NCBI RefSeq assembly: GCF_017313225.1
Contig: NZ_JAFLNE010000006.1
Coordinates: 62,001-126,000, forward strand
Origin: Allomuricauda sp. CAU 1633
GTDB taxonomy: Bacteria > Bacteroidota > Bacteroidia > Flavobacteriales > Flavobacteriaceae
DNA length: 64,000 bases
Reading direction: 5' to 3'
Shown piece by piece: positions 1 to 8,836 of this stretch; positions within the stretch are counted from its first letter, which is position 1; each line of letters begins with the position of its first letter. Position numbers and translations under genes: made by a program. Under the pieces are notes generated by a model. The model was given only the letters and a program-made list of their open reading frames with translations, had not been told where the DNA came from and did not search any database.

Positions 1-439
1 CCCCTTCCTCAATACGCTTAAAATAATTTAGGGTTTGTTTTACATCTTCTTGATCGTAGAGTGGCAATGCTGGGTCATGTTTGCTGTATCCCTCTTTATT
101 GGCTCTTTCAGCTTCTTCCTCATGTATTTTGGCACTATCATTCAATATAATTTCGGCTATGGCCAAGGTAGGTGCGGTACCCAGAATGTCTCCCACAAAA
201 CCTTGTTTTACCAAAAGAGGGAGATACCCGCAATGATCTAAATGTCCATGGGTCAAGAGTACCACATCAATCTTGGGTACATCAATGGGGAGAGGGAGCC
301 AATTTTGCTGCCGTAGTTCTTTGGTTCCTTGGAACACCCCACAGTCCACCAAAATGTTGATATCTTCAGTCTGTAGATAAAATTTGGAACCGGTCACGGT
401 GCCAGATGCCCCTAAAAAATGGACTTTAAGTTTTTTCAT
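1..439 (-). CDS. MBL-fold beta-CASP type metallo-hydrolase (partial, runs off the left edge)
   Basis: The gene starts with ATG at 439 and reads leftward out of the window, so only about 146 N-terminal residues are visible. I translated it directly: it opens MKKLKVHFLGASGTVTGS, followed by a VDCGVFQG segment and the zinc-binding motif THGHLDHCG. The GASGTVTGS start and HxHxDH motif are typical of the RNA-processing (beta-CASP/YSH1-like) branch of the metallo-beta-lactamase superfamily, whose members cleave RNA. The beta-CASP domain itself lies outside the window, so nuclease function is inferred. It begins 7 bp after the stop of the ATP-cone gene and is probably co-transcribed with it. Confidence 0.85.
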   Translation of the reverse strand, partial: MKKLKVHFLGASGTVTGSKFYLQTEDINILVDCGVFQGTKELRQQNWLPLPIDVPKIDVVLLTHGHLDHCGYLPLLVKQGFVGDILGTAPTLAIAEIILNDSAKIHEEEAERANKEGYSKHDPALPLYDQEDVKQTLNYFKRIEEG

Positions 440-446
440 AGCGTGT

Positions 447-1223
447 TTATCCAATACACAATGATTTCATTTCGTTAATGATTCTTTCCTTTCTACCATT
501 GGAGACCCCCAAATGATCGAGGTAAAACATATCTTCCCGCAATTGCCTGCAGAGTACCACATTTCTATCCAATAGAAATTGCTTTTCCCTGTTGGTGAGC
601 AAAGTGGAAACGGTTATTGGATAGAGTCCCAATCGGTCAATCCTATCCTTAAGACCATCTCCTTCAGGATGGTCCCAACTCAACAAATAGAGTCCAACGC
701 ATTTTCCGTATTGCAGGGCATCCTCCGTAAAGCGGGTATTGGTGACCACCCAACCCAAGGTGTACTTATACTCTTTTTCCTTTTGGGATTCCAGTGGTCC
801 CTTTACGTCATTGTATCTAGAATTGATGTACAAAGGCACTTTGATGTTGCAATTGAGACCGCCATCTCCATGGAATTTGCATTCGATGATGTTCAGGGTA
901 CCATTTTTAATGGCCAGTACATCAATTTCATGGGAAACACAATCTCCCTGGAGCACTTCGCCAACCTTGGTTCGGTACCCGGAGTAATGCAAAATTCCCG
1001 CAACAAAACGTTCAAATGGAAACCCTGTTGGACCCAGCTCATAAATGGCTTTTTTTAATTTGTATTTGGAAGCATATACTGATTTGGCCTTTTTCAATAA
1101 AGCAAATGCCCGATTATAGATTTCCCGGGTGGTAATTTCTGGATACAGCTCATCCATCACCTGATCCACAATTTTATTGATTACATTATGGGTGGCACCA
1201 CTTGATTTTAAGGAGTTTCGCAA
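447..1223 (-). CDS. ATP-cone domain plus PD-(D/E)xK (Mrr-like) nuclease-fold protein, 5' end disturbed
   Basis: The visible product is 258 residues from a TTG codon at 1223. Residues 1-80 are the body of an ATP-cone domain. The C-terminal part carries a restriction-endonuclease-like core: E71, D101 in HEIDVLAI and E114/K116 in IIECKF, the D-(x)n-ExK pattern of Mrr-type nucleases. The ATP-cone clearly begins further upstream: the same frame from 1268 reads IIKSSGEKTRFSVEK, but that stretch has no ATG, GTG or TTG before the in-frame stop at 1293-1295. An ATG at 1286-1288 is in another frame and stops after seven codons. Either an unusual start codon is used or a small indel has hit the 5' end. 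Function unknown; perhaps nucleotide-regulated DNA cleavage. Confidence 0.7.
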   Translation of the reverse strand: MRNSLKSSGATHNVINKIVDQVMDELYPEITTREIYNRAFALLKKAKSVYASKYKLKKAIYELGPTGFPFERFVAGILHYSGYRTKVGEVLQGDCVSHEIDVLAIKNGTLNIIECKFHGDGGLNCNIKVPLYINSRYNDVKGPLESQKEKEYKYTLGWVVTNTRFTEDALQYGKCVGLYLLSWDHPEGDGLKDRIDRLGLYPITVSTLLTNREKQFLLDRNVVLCRQLREDMFYLDHLGVSNGRKERIINEMKSLCIG

Positions 1224-1346
1224 TTTTTCAACAGAAAACCGGGTCTTCTCCCCTGAGGATTTTATTATATCGAATTCCTTTCTTTCATTCTTCTAAAATA
1301 GCATCAATTCTATAATCGTTTAAACAAAAAAGCGATCTACAATTGC

Positions 1347-2327
1347 CTAGTCCTTATTTTCCTTACTTGCTGCTTTTTCCTGTTTTCTAAAATACCTACG
1401 AGTCAAAAAATTATGCTTTAGGGCTTCCATGTTTTCATTAAAGCGTGCCGTTCCTTCCTCGATACTATGCATGGTTCGTTCCAATTGGTTTACCAGAACG
1501 GTGTCTGTCGCTAAGTAGTTTATGGTTCCTTTTCCTTTGGAAATTGTTGAGGAAAGACTATCGAGCGTATGGGAAATTGATACCATTTTTTGGCTCGAAG
1601 CCTCTAAGTTTACCAAGATGTTTTTCATCTGCTGACCAGAAATGGAGTCGCTCAATAATACATCGGCCACGCTATTTTCAAAATTAATATCGGTTATGAT
1701 ACCATTGAGTATTTCTAGGGTAACATTTGCTTCGTCACTCATCTTTTTTAGGTTGATGGAAGTTTGTAAAAGGTTGTTTGACATCACTGAGTCATTGAGC
1801 AACCTTCCCAAGGTTCCCTTGTTGTGTTTTAATTTCTCTGTTATTTCCAACAGATCAGCCGTTAAAAGCGCCGCATTTTCATTGGTGACATTCAAGGTGC
1901 TCAACATATCATCCGATCCTATCTTGCTGTACGAAACAATTTGATCCCCAGATACAATAGGCTCCCCTCCTCCACGTCCTGGTACAATGTTCACGATCAT
2001 ACTTCCTACCAAACCATCCGAGCCAATGCTGGCGATGGCATTTTTTTGGATATGTTGCAGCATTTTCTCTTGAATGACCATGGCAACTACAATCGTGGTG
2101 TCATTTAACATTTCTATCGAATTAACGGTTCCAATATCAATTCCGGAGTACCTCACATTATTGCCTTTTTGAAGACCGTTCACGTTTTTAAAAACTGCAT
2201 TGATGGTAAAGGTGTTGCCAAACAGATTTTGTCTATTCCCAATAAAGTAGGCTGCAAGAACCAGCAAAATGGTCCCCAAGGTGACAAAAACCCCTAGCCT
2301 TATTTTTTCTGTTGTTGTTTTATCCAT
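1347..2327 (-). CDS. mlaD: MlaD/MCE-family lipid-transport substrate-binding protein
   Basis: This 326-residue protein starts MDKTTTEKIRLGVFVTLG. It has one N-terminal transmembrane helix (about residues 11-30) and then a single MCE domain of roughly 90 residues (NTFTINAVFKNVNGLQKGNNVRYSGIDIGTV onward), followed by a long helical tail. MCE proteins anchor in the inner membrane and form hexameric rings or tunnels that carry phospholipids between membranes. I chose the ATG at 2327 because it lies 4 bp after the mlaF stop; longer versions would run through mlaF. It is the last gene of an mlaE-mlaF-mlaD operon. No mlaB or mlaC is visible next to it. Confidence 0.9.
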   Translation of the reverse strand: MDKTTTEKIRLGVFVTLGTILLVLAAYFIGNRQNLFGNTFTINAVFKNVNGLQKGNNVRYSGIDIGTVNSIEMLNDTTIVVAMVIQEKMLQHIQKNAIASIGSDGLVGSMIVNIVPGRGGGEPIVSGDQIVSYSKIGSDDMLSTLNVTNENAALLTADLLEITEKLKHNKGTLGRLLNDSVMSNNLLQTSINLKKMSDEANVTLEILNGIITDINFENSVADVLLSDSISGQQMKNILVNLEASSQKMVSISHTLDSLSSTISKGKGTINYLATDTVLVNQLERTMHSIEEGTARFNENMEALKHNFLTRRYFRKQEKAASKENKD

Positions 2328-2331
2328 TTCG

Positions 2332-3117
2332 TTATTTTTTAAAAAATGCCTGCACTTTTGGATCATTGGAATTGGTAAGATCCTGAAAAGTGCCCTCAGC
2401 ATAATTGACGCCATCAACGAGTAAAATCATTCGTTCGGAAATTACCCGGGCACAGTCCACATCATGTGTTATGATTAATGAAGATGTGCCATATTCTTTT
2501 TGGATATTGCGCATAAGTTCTATAATTTCTTTTGAAGTGATTGGATCCAGCCCACTTGTGGGTTCATCATATAAAATGATTTTTGGGCGCAATATAATGG
2601 CTCGTGCCAAGGCCACCCTTCTTTTCATACCTCCTGAAAGCTCTTCGGGCATTAAATCCATGGTATGCTCCAACCCAACACTTTTAAGGGCTTCCAAGAC
2701 AAAGGGAGTGGTATCAGTGACCACACCCATTTTCTTTTGGTGCCTTCTCATGGGGAATTCCAGGTTTTCTCGAACCGTCATGGAATCGTAAAGAGCACTG
2801 CCCTGAAACAAAAAACCGATATCCGCCCGCAAAATATCAAGGGCTTCTTGGTTGAGTTCATTGATATCCTGACCCATGACAATGATTTTACCAGCATCGG
2901 GCTTTACCAAACCCACTAGACATTTTATCATTACTGACTTGCCTGAACCTGATTTGCCCATGACCACCAAATTCTCCCCCTCGTATAGATTCATGTTGAA
3001 GCCATTGAGTACATGGTTATCACCAAAGCTTTTGTACAATCCTTCAATGTGAATCATCTCTTTAAGGGCTTGACCCGGTACGGCTTCAGTCACTATTTTC
3101 TTTTCCTTGGACATCAT
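2332..3117 (-). CDS. mlaF: MlaF-type ABC transporter ATP-binding protein
   Basis: A 261-residue ABC ATPase. Walker A is GKSGSGKSV, the signature is LSGGMKRRVALARAI, Walker B is IILYDEPTSGLDP and the switch histidine is in IITHDVDCARV. The GGMKRRVALARA signature and the position between MlaE-like and MlaD-like genes identify it as the motor of a Mla-type intermembrane phospholipid transporter on the cytoplasmic face of the inner membrane. Its ATG overlaps the mlaE stop (ATGA, 3117-3114), indicating translational coupling. Two ATG codons are adjacent (3117 and 3114) and either could be used. Confidence 0.93.
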   Translation of the reverse strand: MMSKEKKIVTEAVPGQALKEMIHIEGLYKSFGDNHVLNGFNMNLYEGENLVVMGKSGSGKSVMIKCLVGLVKPDAGKIIVMGQDINELNQEALDILRADIGFLFQGSALYDSMTVRENLEFPMRRHQKKMGVVTDTTPFVLEALKSVGLEHTMDLMPEELSGGMKRRVALARAIILRPKIILYDEPTSGLDPITSKEIIELMRNIQKEYGTSSLIITHDVDCARVISERMILLVDGVNYAEGTFQDLTNSNDPKVQAFFKK

Positions 3118-3893
3118 AGTTCATAAAAAATATCGGATATAAACACCGCTATAAAATCAATCACAAACAATAGCATGGAAGTAAAGACCACAGCGGTATT
3201 TGCCGCCATCCCTACGCCGGCTGTCCCTTTTTTGCTGTAATATCCCTTGTAACATCCCACAAGACCAATAGCAAAACCAAAAAAGAATGATTTTATGGTA
3301 GCAGGGATCAAATCTCCGTAAGAAAGGGCACTGAATACTGCATTAAAATATAATTGAAAGGAAACATTGCCCTTAAAATTCTCTACGAGTGCTGAACCAT
3401 AAAGTGCAACGGTATCTCCCAAAATAACCAAAAGGGGCAGCATTAATGTGGTGGCCATAATCCGGGTAACAACCAAGAATTTAAATGGGTTGGTTCCAGA
3501 AACCTCCATGGCGTCAATCTGTTCCGTTACCCGCATTGACCCCAGTTCAGCTCCTATTCCAGATGCTATGCGCCCTGCACAGACCAAGGCTGTAATCACT
3601 GGACCAAGTTCCCTTACAATGGAAATACCTACCATATTGGGCATCCACGAAACCGCGCCAAATTCAATAAGGGTGGGTCTGGATTGCAAGGTGAGCACCA
3701 AACCAATAATAAATCCCGTGACCAAGACCAAAACCAAGGAGCGATTACCCATGTTGTAGCACTGCCGTAAAAATTCCCTGAACTCAAAAGGAGGTTTAAA
3801 ACCCACTTTAAAAAAACGTCCGGCTAAATAAGATAGCTCCCCAATCTCTATGAAGAACTTTCGTATTCGTAAAGTAGCTTGTGACGTTTGCAT
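3114..3893 (-). CDS. mlaE: MlaE-type ABC transporter permease
   Basis: This 259-residue membrane protein has five or six hydrophobic segments and the MlaE family core: VSWMPNMVGISIVRELGPVITALVCAGRIASG, followed by GAELGSMRVTEQIDAMEV. This conserved block is the coupling region of the Mla permease family. It is the first gene of the mlaEFD operon. A -7-like box lies 29 bp upstream. Length and motif order match the family, so function as the membrane channel of a phospholipid transporter is well supported, although the direction of transport cannot be read from sequence. Confidence 0.93.
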   Translation of the reverse strand: MQTSQATLRIRKFFIEIGELSYLAGRFFKVGFKPPFEFREFLRQCYNMGNRSLVLVLVTGFIIGLVLTLQSRPTLIEFGAVSWMPNMVGISIVRELGPVITALVCAGRIASGIGAELGSMRVTEQIDAMEVSGTNPFKFLVVTRIMATTLMLPLLVILGDTVALYGSALVENFKGNVSFQLYFNAVFSALSYGDLIPATIKSFFFGFAIGLVGCYKGYYSKKGTAGVGMAANTAVVFTSMLLFVIDFIAVFISDIFYEL

Positions 3894-3921
3894 AATTCCA
3901 TCATTTGAAGCAAGTCATTTT

Positions 3922-3929
3922 CAAAAGTA
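3922..3929 (-). promoter_or_regulatory. Candidate -7 box of the mlaEFD operon
   Basis: On the minus strand this reads TACTTTTG, a full match to the Bacteroidota -7 consensus TAnnTTTG. It lies 28 bp before the mlaE ATG, a sensible leader length. I see no convincing -33 element at the usual distance, so confidence is moderate. Confidence 0.4.
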
Positions 3930-4036
3930 AAACTTGAGATAGGTTGTGGGAATGATTGAAATCATAATACTGACCGATATCATTTTGGCAGATAAGCGCA
4001 AAAACTAACTTTAAGAATCCTATAAAAACTTGCAAG

Positions 4037-4423
4037 ATGGAAACAAAAGCGACGTATAACTCAGATTTACATTTTGAACATCTACAATGGGAAAAGGAGC
4101 TTGAATTTTGGGAAGATGAGCTTAAATCCTTTCAAAATAGACTTGATGAATTGGTAAACCGTTGGACAAATGAAAAAGTCTTGGCAGAATTAAGTGAGTT
4201 CCAAAACCAGTTTTTCATCCATAAATCCAAAATGGAAGAATTTAAGGAAAGGATACGGGAACATGAACTCAATATCTCCAGACACTTGGAAGCCCATGAA
4301 GATGTCATAAATCGATTACATTTTGAGCATCATACAAAAATCAGGGAGGGTATGGAAACAGAAAGGGGTATTTACAATGACCTGAAAAAACAGTTCTTTC
4401 GTTTCCTTTCTAAATATATGTGA
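4037..4423 (+). CDS. Small coiled-coil protein of unknown function
   Basis: This 128-residue protein is very rich in Glu, Lys, His and Gln and has no signal peptide or membrane helix. Nearly the whole length looks helical with heptad-like spacing of hydrophobic residues (for example LQWEKELEFWEDELKSFQNRLDELV), so it is probably a soluble coiled coil. There are eight histidines, several clustered near the end (HFEHHTK), which might bind metal, but that is speculative. It is transcribed away from mlaE and is not obviously part of the efflux operon 240 bp downstream. I do not recognise a family. Confidence 0.75.
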   Translation: METKATYNSDLHFEHLQWEKELEFWEDELKSFQNRLDELVNRWTNEKVLAELSEFQNQFFIHKSKMEEFKERIREHELNISRHLEAHEDVINRLHFEHHTKIREGMETERGIYNDLKKQFFRFLSKYM

Positions 4424-4608
4424 TAGGAGAAGAAATTTTTCTGCAAAAAAATGCCATTGCCATGGAATGCAGCTCTTTATTTGTGTTGCACCAAAAACAC
4501 CTGTGGTTAAAGGCTCCATTATTGTCGTTGACCCCAAACTTTTGACCGTTCGCCCAATTTTGGGAGTTTAATAACATTTTGCCTTTCTATAAAATAATGC
4601 GTTCGGAT

Positions 4609-4616
4609 TATCTTTG
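4609..4616 (+). promoter_or_regulatory. Candidate -7 box of the RND efflux operon
   Basis: TATCTTTG matches the TAnnTTTG consensus exactly and lies 48 bp before the adaptor start at 4665. A TTTTG at 4577-4581 is slightly too far upstream for a standard -33 element. The rest of the 240-bp gap holds two direct TTGACC copies near 4530-4550 but nothing else I can interpret. Confidence 0.4.
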
Positions 4617-4664
4617 CCCAAACCCGTTTCTGGCCCCGATGGTGTTTGCTTTTTTTCAATCCGT

Positions 4665-5741
4665 ATGAAAACAAAACATATCGTTTATACCCTACTGGGT
4701 ATTGGAATTTTGGCACTTATTGGTTACCGAATAAAATCCAACGCTGAAATCGGTAAGGTAGAGAATACCGGTCCCACAATGCCCACAGTAACCGGAATCA
4801 TCCTAAAACCTCAAGTATTTAAGGATAACATATCACTTTCCGGTACTTTGGAAGCCGATGAACAAATAGATATCCGAAGCGAAGTTTCCGGTGTAGTGGA
4901 AAGTATCAACTTTCAGGAGGGTGCCAAGGTATCACAAGGACAAGTGCTGCTGAAAGTAAACGATATTGAATTACAAGCACAACTTTCCAAAGCATTGACA
5001 GCAAAAAAATTGGCTTCGGAAAATGAACGAAGGGCCAAATTACTTTTGGAAAAACAGGCCATTAGTCAAGAAGAATATGACATTGCAAGTGCCGACTTTC
5101 AATCTGCCTCAGCTGAATCGGAATTAATTGATGCCCAATTATCCAAAACATTGGTACGCGCGCCCTTTTCTGGAACCATAGGATTGCGTTCCATTTCCAA
5201 AGGGACTTATGTTACCCCAACAACTACCATTGCCAAATTGGTGAACACCGATGAGCTGAAAATCACCTTTTCCGTTCCTGAAAAATATGCTTCGCAAATT
5301 CGTGTGGGTACGGTCCTGACCTTTACCACTTCAGATTCAAATGAAGAATATGAAGCCACCATCTATGCCATTGACCCTGAGGTAGACATTGCCACCCGGA
5401 CCTTACGAATGCGAGCTGTAATGGACAATAGGGACAAGGGACTTTACCCTGGTGCCTATGCAAATGTAGAATTGCCCTTGGAAACGGTCAACGATGCCCT
5501 ATTGGTACCCACCGAATCCTTGATTCCCGTACAAAACGGTAAAAAAATCTTTGTGTACAGAAATGGTAAAGCCCAAGAGGTGGATGTTGAAATTGGTGCC
5601 CGTACCGGTAGCGTTGTCCGGGTATTGACCAATCTTCAGCCCGGTGATACCATATTGTCTTACGGTGTTATGGCATTAAAAGATGGTGCACCGGTTGATG
5701 TAGTCCTACAAGAACTCCAACCTTTAACGGTAGCACCATGA
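4665..5741 (+). CDS. RND efflux system periplasmic adaptor (membrane fusion protein)
   Basis: The 358-residue product starts MKTKHIVYTLLGIGILALIGYRI, an uncleaved-anchor-like N-terminus. It then shows the standard adaptor layout: barrel-sandwich (lipoyl-like) halves around EADEQIDIRSEVSGVVESI and VRAPFSGTIGLRSISKGTYV, a helical hairpin between them, and a beta-barrel plus membrane-proximal domain (VPTESLIPVQNGKKIFVYRNGKA). It bridges the inner-membrane pump and the outer-membrane channel. I chose the ATG at 4665 rather than an earlier in-frame codon because the hydrophobic anchor begins there. Its stop overlaps the pump start by 4 bp. Substrate is not predictable. Confidence 0.92.
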   Translation: MKTKHIVYTLLGIGILALIGYRIKSNAEIGKVENTGPTMPTVTGIILKPQVFKDNISLSGTLEADEQIDIRSEVSGVVESINFQEGAKVSQGQVLLKVNDIELQAQLSKALTAKKLASENERRAKLLLEKQAISQEEYDIASADFQSASAESELIDAQLSKTLVRAPFSGTIGLRSISKGTYVTPTTTIAKLVNTDELKITFSVPEKYASQIRVGTVLTFTTSDSNEEYEATIYAIDPEVDIATRTLRMRAVMDNRDKGLYPGAYANVELPLETVNDALLVPTESLIPVQNGKKIFVYRNGKAQEVDVEIGARTGSVVRVLTNLQPGDTILSYGVMALKDGAPVDVVLQELQPLTVAP

Positions 5742-8700
5742 ATCTCTCGGCAATATGTATTAAGCGGCCCGTTCTTACCATTGTAATGAACATTTCCATT
5801 ATCCTATTCGGGATTATTGGCTATACGTTTTTGGGTGTTCGGGAATTTCCTTCCATTGACCCTGCCATAGTTTCGGTTCGCACCAGCTATTCGGGCGCCA
5901 ATGCGGATATTATTGAATCCCAGATTACCGAACCTTTGGAGAAGGCCATAAACTCCATAGACGGTATCCGAAATATTACTTCCAACAGTGTTCAAGGGTC
6001 AAGCTCCATAAACATTGAGTTTAATCTGGATAAAAATTTGGAGGATGCCGCCAACGATGTCCGTGATAAGGTTTCACAAGCGGTACGAAGCTTGCCTGAT
6101 GACTTGGATGCCCCTCCCGTGGTTTCCAAGGCCGATGCGGATGCCCAACGAATCATTTCCATGACCGTGCAGAGTGACAATAAAAACATTTTGGAGCTAT
6201 CCGATTATGCCGAAAATGTCATTGCTCAACGTGTTGAAACCATTCCGGGAGTAAGTGGCGTTCAAATATGGGGGCAACGCCGATATGCGATGCGATTGTG
6301 GATAGACCCCTTAAAACTGGCTTCCTATGGCTTAACGGTTGCTGATGTTCGAGCTGCCCTTTTGGCTCAGAATGTAGAGCTTCCCTCCGGAAAATTGACC
6401 GGTGATAATACAGAATTGACCGTAAAGACGATTGGAAACCTGAATACCGAAGAAGAATTCAATAATATCATTATTCTCGCTGATGGCGAAAAACTCGTTC
6501 AACTCCGTGATATAGGACAAGCTACTTTGGAAGGAGAGAATATGGAGACCAAAATGAGCGATTCAGGTCAACCCATGATTGCGGTGGCCGTTGTGCCACA
6601 ACCTGGTACCAATTATCTTGAAATTGCCGATGCCTTTTACGAAGAATACGATAAGCTTCAAAAAGACCTTCCTGAAGATTTTAAATTGAATGTGGTCATT
6701 GATGATACCGTTTTTGTAAAAAGAGCCGTCACTGAAGTGGCCGAAACCATATTAATATCCATCATTCTGGTTATTCTGGTCATTTACCTCTTCTTCAGGA
6801 ATTGGTCCTTGGCCCTTCGTCCACTTTTGGATATTCCCGTCTCTTTGATTGCCACCTTCTTTTTTATGTGGTTGTTCGGTTTTTCCATTAATGTACTGAC
6901 CCTTTTGGCCATTGTTTTGGCAACGGGACTTGTTGTGGATGATGGAATTGTGGTCACGGAGAACATCTACAAAAAGATAGAAGAAGGAATGAGTCCCATT
7001 GAGGCTGCCGTGAAAGGATCCAAAGAGATTTTCTTTGCGGTTATCTCCATATCCGTTACCCTGGCAGCGGTGTTTCTTCCCGTTATCTTTTTAGAAGGAT
7101 TTGTAGGTCGACTTTTCAGGGAATTTGGCGTAGTGCTTGGTGCAGCCGTTATGGTTTCCGCCTTTGTTTCGCTCACGCTCACTCCCATGCTCAATGCCTA
7201 TTTGACCAAGCCAGGTAAGCAAAGTAGGTCGCGTTTCTATCAAGTCACGGAAAAATATTTTGTGGCCATGAACCAATCTTATGCCAGTGCATTGGAAAAG
7301 TTCATGCAGAAAAAATGGTTGAGTCTCCCTATCCTTTTTGGGTGTATTGGTCTTATTGTTATGTTCTACACACTACTTCAAAAGGAAACAGCTCCTTATG
7401 ACGATAGAAGTTTTGTAAGATTGAATGTTAGTGCTCCAGAGGGATCATCCTATGAATATATGGATCGTTTGATGACCGGAATCACGGAACTCATCAACGA
7501 TTCCATTCCCGAGAAAAAGGTGAGTTTGGTGTTGACTTCCCCGGGATTTGGTTCCTCATCCGTGAACAGTGGACGGGCCAATATTGCATTGGTAGAACCC
7601 CACGAGAGAGACCGTTCCCAACGAGAAATTGCCGATGACCTTGGAAGATGGGCCAAAGCTTTTGTAGGTGGAAGAACCAATGTTTCGGAACGACCTACCA
7701 TCTCGGTAAACCGTCGCGGAGGACCTCCGATTCAATTTATCATTCAGGCCAAAAATTTCCAGAAATTGGAAGAGAAGATACCCGAGTTTATGGCTGAGGC
7801 TGAAAAAGACCCTACTTTTTCCTTTACAGATGTCAACCTGAAGTTCAACAAGCCCGAAATTTATGTGACCATTGATCGTGAAAAAGCGGAAAGCTTGGGA
7901 GTTTCGGTGCGGGATGTGGCACAAACGCTTCAACTGTCTTTGAGTGGTCAGCGCTTTGGGTATTTCCTAATGAATGGGAAACAATATCAGGTTATTGGCC
8001 AATTTGACAAGCAAGATCGTGATGAGCCTATGGATTTGACTTCCATATTTGTAAAAAATAAGGAGGGGCGCCTTATTCAATTGGATAATCTAGTGACCAC
8101 GAGCGAGCACAGCAGCCCTCCCCAACTGTTTCACAACAACCGTTACATGTCTGCCACGGTTTCGGCCAATTTGGCCCCAGGTATGAGCATTGGTGATGGT
8201 ATAGACGCCATGAATGCCATAAAAGATAGGGTTCTGGACGACACATTCACCACTGATTTGGGAGGTGAATCACGCGATTTTGTGGAAAGTAGCTCCAATA
8301 CCGCATTTGCATTTGCTCTAGCTTTTTTGTTGATTTTCCTCATTCTGGCTGCCCAGTTTGAAAGTTTCATCGACCCATTCATTATTATATTAACGGTGCC
8401 CATGGCTGTTGCCGGAGCCATGTTCTCACTTTGGTTATTCGGTGAAACTTGGAATATTTTCAGTCAGATTGGAACTATCATGCTTATAGGTCTGGTGACC
8501 AAAAATGGAATTTTGATTGTAGAGTTTGCCAACCAATTGCAAGAAGAAGATGAAAGCATCTCTAAAATGGATGCCATTATGAAAGCTTCCGTATCCAGGC
8601 TACGTCCTATTCTTATGACCAGCCTTACGGTTGCCTTGGGCGCACTGCCCATTGCACTATCGCTTGGTGCTGCTTCGGCAAGTAGAACCGGAATGGGAGT

Positions 8701-8836
8701 GGTAATTATTGGCGGAACCCTGTTTTCTTTGGTGCTTACCTTGTTTGTTATTCCAGCGTTGTATTTTATGTGGTCCAGAAAAAAAGTACTACGACCCGAA
8801 TTCAAAAATCTTGAACTTTCCTCACATGCTCATTAA
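5738..8836 (+). CDS. RND efflux pump inner-membrane subunit (AcrB/HAE1-like)
   Basis: At 1032 residues this is normal length for a hydrophobe/amphiphile RND pump. It has the duplicated architecture of twelve transmembrane helices with two large periplasmic loops. TM4 carries the paired aspartates used for proton relay in GLVVDDGIVV (about residues 397-406). The opening IKRPVLTIVMNISIILFGIIGY and the second-half FESFIDPFIIILTVPMAVAG are family hallmarks. It would expel drugs, detergents or metabolites using the proton gradient. It overlaps the adaptor by ATGA and the TolC-like gene by 11 bp, so the three genes form one translationally coupled operon. No local regulator gene is present. Confidence 0.95.
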   Translation: MNLSAICIKRPVLTIVMNISIILFGIIGYTFLGVREFPSIDPAIVSVRTSYSGANADIIESQITEPLEKAINSIDGIRNITSNSVQGSSSINIEFNLDKNLEDAANDVRDKVSQAVRSLPDDLDAPPVVSKADADAQRIISMTVQSDNKNILELSDYAENVIAQRVETIPGVSGVQIWGQRRYAMRLWIDPLKLASYGLTVADVRAALLAQNVELPSGKLTGDNTELTVKTIGNLNTEEEFNNIIILADGEKLVQLRDIGQATLEGENMETKMSDSGQPMIAVAVVPQPGTNYLEIADAFYEEYDKLQKDLPEDFKLNVVIDDTVFVKRAVTEVAETILISIILVILVIYLFFRNWSLALRPLLDIPVSLIATFFFMWLFGFSINVLTLLAIVLATGLVVDDGIVVTENIYKKIEEGMSPIEAAVKGSKEIFFAVISISVTLAAVFLPVIFLEGFVGRLFREFGVVLGAAVMVSAFVSLTLTPMLNAYLTKPGKQSRSRFYQVTEKYFVAMNQSYASALEKFMQKKWLSLPILFGCIGLIVMFYTLLQKETAPYDDRSFVRLNVSAPEGSSYEYMDRLMTGITELINDSIPEKKVSLVLTSPGFGSSSVNSGRANIALVEPHERDRSQREIADDLGRWAKAFVGGRTNVSERPTISVNRRGGPPIQFIIQAKNFQKLEEKIPEFMAEAEKDPTFSFTDVNLKFNKPEIYVTIDREKAESLGVSVRDVAQTLQLSLSGQRFGYFLMNGKQYQVIGQFDKQDRDEPMDLTSIFVKNKEGRLIQLDNLVTTSEHSSPPQLFHNNRYMSATVSANLAPGMSIGDGIDAMNAIKDRVLDDTFTTDLGGESRDFVESSSNTAFAFALAFLLIFLILAAQFESFIDPFIIILTVPMAVAGAMFSLWLFGETWNIFSQIGTIMLIGLVTKNGILIVEFANQLQEEDESISKMDAIMKASVSRLRPILMTSLTVALGALPIALSLGAASASRTGMGVVIIGGTLFSLVLTLFVIPALYFMWSRKKVLRPEFKNLELSSHAH

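Noticed and set aside
579..1058. 159-codon plus-strand open frame
   Set aside because: Antisense to the ATP-cone/nuclease gene, which shows catalytic motifs; composition is not protein-like.
8709..8825. Longer version of the TolC-like gene starting inside the pump gene
   Set aside because: The extra residues are an out-of-frame reading of the pump C-terminus and would bury the signal peptide.
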